Source of the DNA: Labeo rohita
Taxonomy: Eukaryota > Chordata > Actinopteri > Cypriniformes > Cyprinidae
Length of the DNA: 64,000 nucleotides
Assembly: GCF_022985175.1 (NCBI RefSeq)
Contig: NC_066877.1
Span: 23,663,959-23,727,958 of the forward strand
Direction of reading: 5' to 3'
This document shows positions 1 through 11,800 of this stretch, one piece after another. A model generated the notes under the pieces. The model made no database searches. It was given only the letters and a program-made list of their open reading frames with translations, and had not been told where the DNA came from. A program made the translations under genes and the position numbers. Numbering within the stretch: position 1 is the stretch's first letter; the number at the start of each line of letters is the position of its first letter.

Positions 1-1390
1 TTGACCACAACAAACCTTGGATCTAGCGGATACCTCAGTACAGTCACATTTAATATCACAGAACACACTCACCGAAATACATGTAAGTGTGCTTTAGCTG
101 TGATATTCGTCAAAGGGTTAGTGGGTAACTCACAAGCTTTGCTTTTTTCACAAGTTGAGTCAAAATGGCTTTAGAAAGCAATATTTCAGAATGTATTTAA
201 AAAAAATACAAACAAATATTAGACTAACAGAGAAAAAAATCACATTCTTTTTAATGGCGAGAATGTGTTGAAAGTTCATGTTTGTTATGATTCTCGACCT
301 GTTTCTTCTAGCAGTTCATCTTACGTCTCACAAGCATTACTGTTTCATTTTCATTTCAACAGTGCCATCAAGTGGACTTCTCATGTCTGTTTAGTAGTTG
401 TAAATTTAGGACAGAAATTTAAAAGCCCAAACATGATTGTTTATTGTGTAGTAATAAAAAATAATAATGTAGAAGTCTTTGCATTTTCACCAAACTCCAG
501 TGAAAATATTTAATAATTCTCTAATTCATACAAGGGAACACAGATAATGTTTTAATTTCATGTCACATGTTGTCAGTGAACACATAGTTTTCCAAAGTAT
601 CAACATGTGGAAACAATTGTACATTTCCTGTTATCTAAAGAAAGTTAATGGTTTTAAACCAGTCATTTTAATATCAAAGCACTTAACACTAGTATTATAA
701 TTACTTGCAGGTTTGCAATTCCAAAACCCTGTCAAGGTTGCATTTGAAGAAAATTGCTTAATATTTATCTGACATGTACAGTATGCTTGGAGTCGGACGA
801 GGCAGTTCACATTACAGAAGATTGCTTTGTATTATGGCCATTTTGGTAAATTACATTGGCCTTTGATCTCTGGCAGTTGATTGACTTGCATGGTTTTCAT
901 TATAAAGACTTGCAAAGTCAGTCTGTTGATACTAGTAAACAAAATCAGAGACATAATAGAGAGACTGTGTCCAGCTGTGCTTAAGATTGTAGATCGGCTT
1001 GATTACAAAGGCTTTGAAATGCTCTAGCTGAGGAAGACAATCGTTTTGCTGTTTTTGCTCACCCATTATTGCCATGTATGGATGCTTATTACAAACACAA
1101 AGTGAAGTTTCAATGAGGGTTGTTCTGTACTGGCAGAGAAGTAGCATAGCGATATTTTCAGGTAATAGCTACAGCCTACAAAAAGTTGAACTTGGTTAAC
1201 ATTTTGAATACAGTCATGTAAGTGTGGCAAGATGTCAGTAATTGTTTATGTCACCCATAAGTGCACTATTTCGCCATAATGTCTGGGTGACTGTGTATTA
1301 TCTCAATTATTAGCCTACAAGGCCACACACTAAATAAATAAATACATGGACACGAAACATTGACTCGTTTAAATGATTTTATAATCTTAC
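1..1390. other. No gene seen at left edge
   Basis: AT-rich sequence with short random open frames only (for example 265-513 and 932-1147), none with recognisable similarity, splice context or codon structure. It is probably the intron of a minus-strand gene, because a minus-strand splice donor lies at its right border (see 1391-1640). Confidence 0.5.
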
Positions 1391-1640
1391 CTGTGTGTTA
1401 TGTAGCTTCCGCTAAGAAAAACAGTCCGTTTTAACGTACGAAAACAGCCGGCCTAGCAACCAGATGAACGTTCACTGCCATATTATGGTAATATTTATAC
1501 TTAAGTCCTCTGAGGACATTTTCACTATAATAAATTGCTTTCTGAGATAAACAGAGCCGGTCTCGTTTGTATTTTGTGACAAAAGAGCGCCAATCCGCGC
1601 GTGCTACAAGAAGTTGAAATTGAAAATGGCGCGAATTGAA
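1391..1640 (-). promoter_or_regulatory. Candidate first exon and promoter of a gene leaving the window
   Basis: On the minus strand the sequence ending ACACACAG at 1391 is followed by a consensus donor GTAAGATT. The 250 bp upstream are richer in CpG than their surroundings (CGCGCG near 1597, GGCGCG near 1627) and contain GGTTGCTAGGC, similar to an RFX X-box half site. No long frame runs through it; the only short ATG frame ends after about 16 codons, so it would be a 5' untranslated exon. The gene it belongs to lies left of position 1. This is inference from splice and composition signals only. Confidence 0.35.
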
Positions 1641-1922
1641 TCCTTGTATGTCAATTTTAATCACAGTCATGTTTGTTTTTGTGAATTGTGGGGACTTTCC
1701 ATAGACTTCTATAGTTTTTATACTGACCAAACGATATTGTCTATCCCCTAACCCAATGCTAACCCTAAACCTGGCCCTCACAGAAAACATGTTTGCATCG
1801 TTACACTTTTAGAAAAACGTCATTTACTATTTTTAATCATTTGCGGTCCCCACAATGTCAAAAATTTCAGGTTTTACTATCCTTGTGGGGACATTTGGTC
1901 CCCACAATGTAGCAAAAACAAG

Positions 1923-1946
1923 TACACACACACACACACCACACAC

Positions 1947-1988
<42 letters not shown>
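1923..1988. repeat. (CA)n then (TA)n microsatellite
   Basis: A run of CA dinucleotides with two interruptions passes directly into about 14 TA units. A complementary TG run sits at 6431-6454 at the other end of the nested element. A further TA-rich stretch is at 2078-2115. Confidence 0.9.
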
Positions 1989-1995
<7 letters not shown>

Positions 1996-3018
1996 ATAAC
2001 TTCATATGCTTATCATATACTTCATATGAAGTGTTCATTTGCAATAACAACTCCATCCCTAAAAGCTAATAAAAAATATATATACATATATATACATGTA
2101 TATATATATATATACACTACCGTTCAAAAGTTTGGGGTCAGTACATTTTTATTGTTTCTTTTTTCTTTTTTTTTTTTAAGAAATTAATACTTTTATTCAC
2201 CAAGGATGTATTAAGTTAATAATTAAAAGTTTATTAAAAGTTAATAATTTACATTGTTATAAAATATTTATATTTTGAATAAACACTGTACTTTTTAAAC
2301 TTGTTATTCATGAAAGAATCCTGAAAAAAAAAATTACAGGTTCCAAAAAATATTTGGCAGCACAACTGTTGATATTATCCAACATTGATCATTCTAATAA
2401 TAAATCCGCATATTAGAATGATTTCTGAAGGATCATGCACTCTAAAAACTTTTACTATGATCTACTCAATTTTTTTGGTGAAACATTTTTACACTGAAAA
2501 ATATTAAGTAAATTTAAAAGTTGTGAAATCATTTAAATATACTTTAAGAATCAAGTAAATGTAACTAAAAAAATTAAGTAGATTCAACTAATTTGATTAA
2601 TCTTTTAAATAAAATTGAGTAAATATAATTAAAATCTTTATGCAATGCAATAGTAATTCAATAGTAAATCCGAAACAAAAAAATTGAGTAGATTTAATTT
2701 ATATTTTGTATATACAAATATCCTATATTTACTTTTTTTTTTTACTTATATATTTTTAATTGTATTTACCATTACACTTTACAATAAATATAACAAAATT
2801 AAATGACAAACAAAACACAGTATTTTAATTACACTTTTATTTGCCATATTTGACCATAACTGCAATTCAACCATACTTTGCAAATGACAACTTACATAAA
2901 TTTTAGCCACTGAACTGTGGGGACTTACAAACATACAAAATTCATCAAAAATAACATTTAAAATAATAGGCATTAACCATTGCTTAACAAATTAGACCAA
3001 AGATAAAAACATGTCATT

Positions 3019-3538
3019 AAAGGGTTAGTTCACAAAAAAATAAAATTCTGTCATTAATTACTTACCCTCATGTTGTTCCAAACCCGTAAGACCTCTGGTT
3101 CATCATCAGAACACATATATATTACTGATGAAATCCAAGAGCTTTCTGATCCTCCATAGACAGCAAAGGTCCTACCCATATCAAGTCACAGAAATGTAGT
3201 AAGGACATTATTAAAATAGTCCATGTGACATCAGTGGTTCAACCGTAATTATATGAAGCTACAGGAATACTTTTTGTGCGCAAAGTAAAATAACTTTATT
3301 TAACTATAATTGAACCACTGATGTCAAATTGACCATTTTATTGATGTCTTTACTGCATTTCTGGGCCTTGAACTTTTAATTTCCCTTGCTGTCTATCGAG
3401 GGCCAGAGAGATCTTGAATTCAATCAGAAATCTCTTTATTTGTGTTCTGAATATGAATAAAGGTCTTAGTGGTTTGGAACAACATGAGTGTGAGTAATTA
3501 ATGATATAATTTTAATTTTTGGGTGAACTATCTCTTTA
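3019..3538. repeat. Palindromic repeat, GGGTTAGTTCAC type
   Basis: The left end AAAGGGTTAGTTCACAAAAA is mirrored by GGGTGAACTATCTCTTTA on the right. The central parts (GACATCAGTGGTTCAACC and its inverse) also pair. A related copy is at 36781-37290. Confidence 0.7.
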
Positions 3539-3877
3539 ACTATAGTTTAACCTGGTATACTTTGCAAATGACAACATGTTAAATAAATTGAAATTTTAGC
3601 CACTGAACTGTGGATATGTAGACTTGCAAAGAAAAAAAAAATCATCAAAAATTACTTGACCTTACAAAAATTAAAAGGCTTGAGCCTGAGTACAATTAAA
3701 CCTGACATTAAAAAACAACAACACCAAACCAAAATGCATTTTTACAATTATACAACACGTGGACAATGGAAAATAATATATATATAATAAGTTATTTTTT
3801 TCGTTATTGAACCTTTGTTGAAAGTTTCAGCAGATCCAACTCCAGAAAAAGGTTTCAAAAGACCTCCAAAGTATATT

Positions 3878-4263
3878 TAAAGGGTTAGTTCATCCAAAAA
3901 TGAATATTAGCCCATGATTTACTCACCCTCATAGCATCCTAGGTGTATATGACTTTCTACTTTTAGACAAATCCAATCGGAATTATATTAAACATTGTCT
4001 TGGCTCTTCCAAGCTCTGTAATGGCATTGGGTGGGTTGTAGTGTTCAACAGTCCAAACAAAAATCAGATAAAGTGCATCCGTCCATAATAAAAAGTGCCT
4101 CACACGAGCCCAATGCCATTATAAAGCTTGGAAGAGCCAGAACAAATTTTAATATAACTCAGATTGGATTTGTTAGAAAGAAGAAAGTCATATACACCTA
4201 GGATGCTTTGAGGGTGAGTAAATCATGGGCTAATATTCATTTTTGGATGAACTAACCCTTTAA
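3878..4263. repeat. Palindromic repeat, GTTCATCCAAAAATGAA type
   Basis: The left end AAAGGGTTAGTTCATCC and right end GGATGAACTAACCCTTT are exact inverses, and GTGTATATGACTTTC is paired with its complement inside. The same family reappears at 37945-40516, where it is broken by two insertions. Confidence 0.8.
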
Positions 4264-4276
4264 AGTTCTTGGGGTA

Positions 4277-4393
4277 TCACAGGTCCAAGGCACATGTCAA
4301 TCCCAAAAGATAGGAGCAGGCTCTGCTAAGATCATGGAGTTGGTTGAGGACAGTTAATTCCTCTTGAACATCAATAGGTGGACCAGCAACATC
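4277..4393 (-). pseudogene. Orphan 3'-terminal exon fragment of an uncharacterised multi-copy protein
   Basis: After a good acceptor (TTTGTGTCTTCAG) a 38-codon open frame runs to a stop. It starts DVAGPPIDVQEEL and contains HDLSRACSYLLGLTCALDL. This resembles, from memory, the C-terminal tail of an uncharacterised repeated protein family in fish genomes (tails of the form VLQDxxNLPxAxxYLFGLxYALxL). No other exon of such a protein is found nearby, so it looks like a remnant carried by the surrounding element. The function is unknown and the family assignment is tentative. Confidence 0.35.
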
Positions 4394-4817
4394 CTGAAGA
4401 CACAAACATAAAGAATAGCAGGTTAGAGCTAATATTACATAAAATAGATAAAGATAAAATACATAAAATAATTTATTAATCAATTATTATTTTGACCTAA
4501 CCCTTTTTTAATTATTTAAAATTTTTCAGCCTTTATCTAAAGGCTGAAAAATGAGGTTTACCATTTTATGAAACCTTATTAAAGATTTTTTTTTTAACAT
4601 TTCATATATGCTGAAACATTATATTTTCACATATACTGAAATATTATAGTAAACTGCTCTTACCTCCTGCCTTGTGTTGTTATTTAGATGTTTTTGAACG
4701 ATTATGTCAGTGCTGTAAAACAAATGTTTTGACCATGAAATTCATAGATTTACACTTCAAATTAATAACAGTAGGGTAGTGGTTGACTGCCCCTTTAAAA
4801 ATTAGCCAGTGTTACTA

Positions 4818-4849
<32 letters not shown>

Positions 4850-5674
4850 ATTAATACATTAACCATATCTCTTATCCATGATATTTGTAGTAAAACTGAC
4901 CAATACAAATAGTAAACAAGCTGCCAAAAACATGGTTAACTTAATACATTTTACTACAATAAAACCATGGTTGATTTTGCGCGCTAGTTTCGTCACTACG
5001 TTATGCCTCCGCCATTTGAGTGAATCCGGGTGATGTTTCAGCGGTGCTTTGGTACAAATGTGAGCAGTAGGGGCTCCCGGAAAACTTTGCACCGAGTTTA
5101 CAGTTGTAATTACGAGTTATACAAAGAGACGTTACGTTAGCTTTTCACACACAGTAATGTTGTAGTTTTTGGCTATTCCGACATGGTGTGAGAACTCACC
5201 CAGAGCGACGGCCGATAAATAAATTTATTTCAACCGGCTGCAGCGCACCGGGATTTGTCCCATTACACCAGTTACAATTGCTGGACTACGGATAGACTAG
5301 TTTAGTCGCTGTTTTCTGCAATTACTCACACGTATATGCGCATCACACAAGTGAATAACAATGACGAAACCAACTCGGCGGTTAACGTTAACAGTAATAC
5401 GGCCACTCCCCCTCATACACGGACAGGCTCTGCTGCTTTAAAATAGTAAATTTTACATACATTTCAAATTGCTGAGGTGTATTAACCGTATTTTAGCTGA
5501 ATATTTGGTGGTTTGAAAAAAAAAAACTACAAAGCCACAGTGATTCTAGAAAAGCCTGCGTTGTTAACGTTACCACAGAACAGCATGGCTGCAACAGCAT
5601 TGTAAAATTACACCGAACGTGTTGCGTGCCCGAAAACACAGCCAATATTTCATTAACTGTTAATACTGACTTAC

Positions 5675-5790
5675 CTGCATTTTTAAAGGAGTCTTAAGGT
5701 GGTTTAAGCCTCAGTTTTCTTGTGACCAGCAAGCAGATTTCCCGTTGTTGACCGCGGTCGTTGTGTCCACGTGATCACGATAGCCGCGAA
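5675..5790 (-). promoter_or_regulatory. Promoter-like segment with 5' exon and splice donor
   Basis: On the minus strand an E-box CACGTG (about 5768-5773) and GC-rich sequence precede a stretch ending AAAATGCAG, followed by the consensus donor GTAAGTCAG (exon end 5675). The composition (several CpG, few poly-T runs) differs from the AT-rich flanks. It could be the promoter and first untranslated exon that once drove the fragment at 4277-4393. No coding exon connects the two in this copy. Confidence 0.35.
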
Positions 5791-6621
5791 AATTACTCAA
5801 TTTCTCAAAAACAAATTACTCAAAAAGTCGATGCAAAATACAAAAGAAATTGATAGAAAATAAGCAGTAATTTCTGTTTATAAAACTGACAAGTTTTATT
5901 GCAACTTTCTCAAATATTTTCATTTAAATGTACCAAAAACATTAAGCACATGTGAACAATATAATTTGTTAGTTAAATGCTTAATTTTTTTTTATTAAAA
6001 CATACTTAAGCAGAACAAGTAAATTAGAGATAAAACAAACTGTGGGATTTTTACTTATTAATTTTGGTAAGCCCAAATAAAATAATCTCTTTAATGATAC
6101 TCATTTTATTAAGTTAATACAAGTTTTTATTTTTGTGATATTTACAAAGCGACAGAATTATTTTTTACAGTGTGTGACACTTAAGACTGGAGTAACAGCT
6201 GATAAAAATTCAGATTTCATCACAGGAATAAATTCTATTTTAAAGTATGTTAAAATAAAAAACATTATTTTATATTGTAAAAACATTTTGCAATATTACT
6301 GTTGTTTTTTTTTGTTTTTTTTTTTTTTGTATATTTTTAATCAAATAAATGCAGCCTTGATGAGCATAAGAGACTACTTTAAAGACTATTACAAGTCTTA
6401 CTGACCCCAAACTTTTGAACGGTAGTGTATATGTGTGTGTGTGTGTGTGTGTGTACTTGTTTTTGCTACAATTTGGTCACATTTGGGACATTTGGTCCCC
6501 ACAAGGATAGTAAAACCTGAAATTTTTGACATTGTGGGGACCAGCCTACGGAGACAGACTAAATCCAGAAGAACTGTGGCAACATCTCCAAGATGCTTTA
6601 AGAGACCTATACCTACAAAGC

Positions 6622-7140
6622 TACAGTACTGTTAAAATTTTTAGGCAGTTAGGCACATAAAATGAGGATGCTGTCAAAAACAATGTCACAAATAGATTTT
6701 CTTTATCAATGAATTTCTATTAACTAAAATAAATCAGCATTTGATGTGACCATCCTTTGCATTTAAAGTAGCTTTTGCCCTAGGTGCACTTGTGCAGAGT
6801 TTTTCAGGTAACTTTGCAGGTAGGTTATTTGAAACATCTTGGAGATGTTGAAACAGTTCTTCTGGATTTAGTCTGTCTCCGTTTTTTCTGTTTCTTAACA
6901 AAGACTGGATTGAATGATAGAGAGATCAGATCTCTATGTGCACAAGGAGTCTGACAACAGCCTGTGCTCCATACAAAAATCTCACTGGATTATTACAATT
7001 AATGGCAAAATGAATGCTTAGAAATGTAAACTGATATTTTCTACTGACACACTACAGCAAAAGACTGACTTTAACTGACTTTAAACCAATTTTTAGCTGA
7101 TGAAAATACTAGTGGCCTAAGACTTTTGCACAGTACTGTA
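6622..7140. repeat. Inverted-end element, TACAGTACTG type
   Basis: The left end TACAGTACTGTTAAAATTTT and right end AAGACTTTTGCACAGTACTGTA are inverted relative to each other. An additional inverted pair, GAGACAGACTAAATCCAGAA (6549-6570) and its complement near 6858-6880, spans the left end. No frame of note. Confidence 0.6.
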
Positions 7141-7410
7141 TATATTATTATTATTATTATTTATTTATTTATTTTTATATATATGTTTATAAAACTCTAC
7201 GGTACGGTTGAGATTTCTGTCCATGGTAAATCTCGATTCAAATTCAGAGAACTATTTCATTAGTTATTTTTCAATAATAAACATTCCTTTAACTTTATTA
7301 TTATCTTGGATACAATTTATAACCTTCAGGGTCCACAAATATACATACACAGTAGTCAGCATTGATGCCTGTTCTTGTCTTAGGACAACTTTGAGAGAGA
7401 GATAGAATTC

Positions 7411-7654
7411 AGATGCAAAAGCAGCTAAAAGCCATCTTGGTCAAAAATGAGATAATGATACTGAGTGAATGCTTCTGACACATAGTATACGTCCATCAAA
7501 TACTTTTACTTCAAACTCGCTAAATTCCAGCCTCAGCCCAACTGGTACTGATACTTCTGGTACCAGTACTTACATAGAAACCTATACAAAGTAGCCAGAA
7601 AGAAAAGCTAGATTTTAAGAAATATGTCAGATGGATTTAGAGGCTTTTGCATCT
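7411..7654. repeat. Short element with AGATGCAAAAGC inverted ends
   Basis: AGATGCAAAAGC at 7411 is mirrored by GCTTTTGCATCT ending at 7654, about 240 bp in all. A fragment with the same end (AGATGCAAAAGCCTCTAAAT) occurs at about 14885-14912 inside asmtl intron 10. Confidence 0.6.
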
Positions 7655-7729
7655 AAACTCTTCATATATATATATAATCATAAACGTTGAATTGCCACAA
7701 ACGCTAAATAAATAAAAACCTAAAACGTG

Positions 7730-8826
7730 AGGAAATATAGGGTATCCACTTTTATTGAATTTACAAGCATTCTTGGTGTTCAAACATCACTGCAAGTAGT
7801 CTTACACCCTTTCTCTCCATAAAGCGTGGAATAAGATTACAATAGCTCTACATGCTAAAAATGGGTATAACGTTTCAGTGTCATTACTGAACTCACAATG
7901 CCCTTCCTTACTTGCCCTCACATTTATACTTCTAAAAGCGGGATCTACTTCATCAAGATCAGCCTGACGCAACCAAACACTGAGACTGACAAGAAAATGA
8001 CCATGAAAATATGACTCCCCTCATTATCCAAGATGGAAAATACTTAAGCGGACTTCCAAAAAGAGAAATCATGGAAATACACTTTTCGTGTCACATAAGG
8101 TCTGACTGTGAATACCATGTCTCTGGCTCCACACATTCTCTGCTGGAACACTTTACTAGGCTCTTTTTCGCTGCTGAGACACATAGAGGGCAAATCTGTT
8201 GTGAATTAAAGCGTCATATTTAATACGTCCATGATTCCATCGGACACCAGCTCTCGGTTGGTTTTTCAAGTTCAACTTGAGAAAACGTTTCAAGTGTGGG
8301 ACGTTTTTCTGTGTGTTTGAACTTTACTTTTTTTTCTTGAGAGTGATATTGTATACCCTTGTTACCAGACCTTGACTATGAGAACTGAAAAACTGAGCTG
8401 AAGGACTACAAGAACATGGTACCGAACGAATGCAGGACAAAATGCCGTCGTATCACGCCATCTTGAGGAGGTATTGTGGTATTGCATGGTGTTGATGGCT
8501 CAGATTTATGAAGCAATATTATAGATCAATAAATCCATATATTTTAATCATGTAGATTATAAATATATAACACTTTTCACTATATACTTCCAAATTTATC
8601 TGTAATATTGCTTTCTTTTGATAAAATACAGGTTATTTATGAAGGACAGAGCATTTTCTAAACATAACAATATAGCAATAAACAAAATGAATGAAAATTA
8701 TTAATTGCTTTTGGCATCTAACACAATTTAACCGAGACCACGTCTGTGCGGAGTGAAGAGGGTTTGGTTAAAGTTTGACAAAGCTGTGTGGTAAAGGCTA
8801 TTCTACTATTTATTAGCACATATTGT
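7730..8826 (-). other. Probable slc25a6 3' untranslated region or downstream flank
   Basis: Largely non-repetitive sequence between the slc25a6 stop codon and a minus-strand AATAAA (complement at 7751-7756). Another AATAAA lies only 13 nt past the stop (8809-8814), too close to be the likely end. The open frame at 8011-8223 on the plus strand has no recognisable similarity. The 3' end of the transcript cannot be fixed from sequence. Confidence 0.3.
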
Positions 8827-11800
8827 TTAAACAAACTTCTTGAATTCATCATAAAGCACGAGCACAAAAGCGCCCCCCATTCCTCTGAGTACATTAGACA
8901 GAGCGCCTTTGAAAAAGGCTTTTCCACCCTCATCACGAGCGATCTTTCTCCAGCAGTCAAGGGTTCCAGTGTACATAATATCCGCTGGGAAAACAAAAGA
9001 CAAAAGCCTGAGTTGAAATAAATGCATACTTGATGGAGAACAGTGCATATGTTTGAACATGTGTGTTGCATACCTCCTCTGCGCCCGGACTGCATCATCA
9101 TGCGACGCCGCACAGTGTCAAATGGATAGGACACCACGCCAGCCACTGCTGTCACAGTTTGTGCAATCATCCAGCTGACCACAATGTGGGTGTTTTTAGG
9201 GTCGGGAAGCATGCCTGCACACCACCACACACAATAATGCATGAATGTTTCGAATATGATTCTGAACTGAAGAACTGGCTGTGTGAATTTGACTTGAATT
9301 AGCCATATAACAAGTTAAATTAGAGTAACAGAAAGAGGAATTGTAATTCTGAATTCTGTATTATAATTCACAGAAATTGTAATTGACAAAAAATATCATG
9401 AGATATAAAATAAGCATACATTTTTAAACTTGTTTCAAGCATCTTTATCCATAAGACCTATAAATCTTTAAAATTTAGGGTTTTTAAACTTTAAGTTCTA
9501 TAATTACTAAAACTAAAACTGAAATAAAAATAAAGTAAAGCTAAAAGGCAATATTAAAACAAAGCTAACAAAAATGACTCAAATAATACAATCTAAAAAA
9601 TACAATCTAAAGAAAATCTAAAAAATAAAATCTAATTCAAAATCTTATATAGTATATAAACAATAAGAGATTCAAACAAGGCTTGTCAAACCAAGATTCA
9701 AAGTTTGTATTTTCTAGTAAAACTAATGTTATTTTTATTGAGAATTGTTTTTCATTTTAATTCACAAGAAAGCTAGTTTAAAATATTAATAAGTAATTTA
9801 ATAGTATATAAATAACACTAATTTGACAGTTTCAAACAAGGCTTTGTCAAACCAAAATTCAAAGTTTCATTTAAAACTTTAAAACTGAGTTTAAAAAGTG
9901 CTAGTTAACTAAAACTATAAAAATAGTTTTCTTTTATTGTAATAAAGCTGAAATGAAGTTAAAAGTTCTAAAATTACTAAAACTAAAACTGAAATAAAAT
10001 TCAATCAAAGCTAAATAAAAATATAAAAGCAAAGCTAATAAAAATGACAAATGCACATAATAAAAGTATTAAAACTTAAACTAAAATAACAATGGAAACT
10101 GAAAATATGAAATTTAAATCTAATTCAAAATTTTAATAAATACTATAATAGTATATAAACAATAACAGTTTCAAACAAGATTCAAAGTTTGTATTTTTAG
10201 TAAAACCATTGTTATTTTTTATTTCGAATAATAAGAAAGTTATTTTAAAATAAAATAAATCATTTAATAGTACAAAATAATACTAATTCAACAGTTTCAA
10301 ACAAGGCTTTGTCAAGCTAAAATTAAGTCTGTGTGTTTTTCTAATTAAAATGATGGGTTTTTTTACATTTAGAATTGTTTTTCATTTCAATTTATTAAAA
10401 AAAACAAATTTAAAATATTCATAAATACTATAATTGTATACAAACAATACTAAAACAACACTGTTTTTTAAACAAACTACTAAAACTACTATAATTTTAT
10501 CCATCTTTTTAAATTCCGCTTCAAAACATTCAGATTCCATTCTGCATTTTGTTTTTACCGCTATTTAAATGATTACACACTATTGCTGGATTAAAAACAA
10601 CACAGCGCTGGATGAAATATAAACAAACCCAACCTTATGAGTTGTTGTTTTTTTAACTCAACTATTGTTTTAAAAATACTATATTTCTTGCTTAAAATGA
10701 ACCTAAAATAAGTTGGAATAATAAATAATAAACATTTTTTGAATCGCTTTTAAAGGGTTCACCTTTTGATTATTGCCTGATGCCTCTAGTAATTACGTGC
10801 TTGATTTTTAATTTACAACCTATTTTGGGTTCATTTTAAACAAGAAATATAGTCATTTTTAAGCAATAGTTGAGTTAAAACCTACCCAGAAGGCCGGGTT
10901 AAACATTTAACCCAACCGCTGGGTCAAAACAAGCCAATCACTGAGTTTGTCCATATTTCACCCAGGATTTTTAGAGTGCAAATTCAGGAAATACACTGGA
11001 ATATAAGAATAGATTCTGAATGGCGCACAACCCTGCAAATCCCATCATCTGAAGCACAAACCTATTACCTTTAGCAGTATCATAGATTCCGAAGTAGGCG
11101 GCCCTGTAAATAATGATGCCCTGCACAGAAACGTTGAATCCCTGGTAGACACCCCGCAAACCGTCTGACCTAAAGATTTTGGCCAGGCAGTCGGCCAGCC
11201 CGGTGAACTCTCTGCTGCTGCCAGCTTTGCCAACATCTGCAGCCAAGCGGGTACGAGCGAAATCCAGGGGGTAGACGAAGCAGAGGGAAGTGGCTCCTGC
11301 AGCTCCACCGGAGGCCAAGTTACCGGCAAAGTATCGCCAGAACTGCGTGTGCTTATCAACGCCACCCAGGAATATCTGTTTGTACTTGTCCTTGAAGGCA
11401 AAGTTGAGAGCTTGTGTGGGGAAATAGCGAATGACGTTGGCTAGGTTGCCACGCCAAAAGGAAGCAAAACCTTGCTCTTTAGGAATCCTCACAATACAGT
11501 CGACAATACCTTTGTACTGTTTGTCTGCACTGATCTGCTTGCTGGCATGTTGTACCTATAAAGTGAAACAAAATATTGTAAGATGCATGATATCTTAACC
11601 GTTTACTAGCAGTTTATATTAAAAAAATACATTTTAATGTATTTTAAAATTCTATTTATTTATGTGATGGTAAAGTTGTATTTTTAGCATCCATTACTTC
11701 AGTTTTCACTATCATATTATCCTTCATAAATCATTCTAATATGCTGAATTGCTGCTCAAGAAACATATGATGAGTAGAAAGTCTGAAGGAAAACCACTTA

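Larger units (their letters stand above)
2438..6174. mobile_element. Inserted 3.7-kb element with CACT...AGTG ends
   Basis: The element begins CACTCTAAAAACTTTTAC and ends TTATTTTTTACAGTGTG, loosely inverted ends of a kind seen in non-autonomous fish DNA transposons. It interrupts the family A element cleanly. Inside are two smaller palindromic repeats (3019-3538 and 3878-4263), a 29-base poly-A run (about 4820-4849), a terminal exon-like fragment (4277-4393, minus) and a GC-richer promoter-like segment (about 4980-5790). No transposase frame is visible, so any movement would need an enzyme supplied from elsewhere. Confidence 0.5.
2115..6427. repeat. Family A palindromic element, split by an insertion
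   Basis: The left end CACTACCGTTCAAAAGTTT at 2115 is matched in reverse by the right end at 6399-6427 (TACTGACCCCAAACTTTTG, then AACGGTAGTG). The body resembles the other family A copies in this window (16824-17513, 51136-51898). The left part stops at GGATCATG (2437) and the right part resumes at TGACACTTAAGACTGGAG (6175), exactly where intact copies read GGATCATGTGACACTGAAG. The material between is a later insertion. Confidence 0.75.
1847..6542. repeat. Outer inverted-repeat pair of a three-level nested element
   Basis: Positions 1847-1945 (TCCCCACAATGTCAAAAAT onward, running into a CA microsatellite) recur in reverse complement at 6432-6542 (TG microsatellite, then ending ATTTTTGACATTGTGGGGA). 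The arms match over roughly 90 bp with a small insertion in the right arm. The related sequence 1676-1800 (GTGGGGACTTTCCATAGACT) belongs to the same common fish repeat. The arms enclose a family A element, which itself encloses a third element. Confidence 0.7.

Noticed and set aside
1740..1775. Telomere-like CCCTAACCC/CTAACCCTAAACC motif
   Set aside because: Only two or three imperfect units, part of the dispersed GTGGGGACTTTCC repeat rather than an interstitial telomere array.
9063..9302. Plus-strand frames opposite slc25a6, asmtl and p2ry8 exons
   Set aside because: They are antisense shadows of well-supported minus-strand exons.
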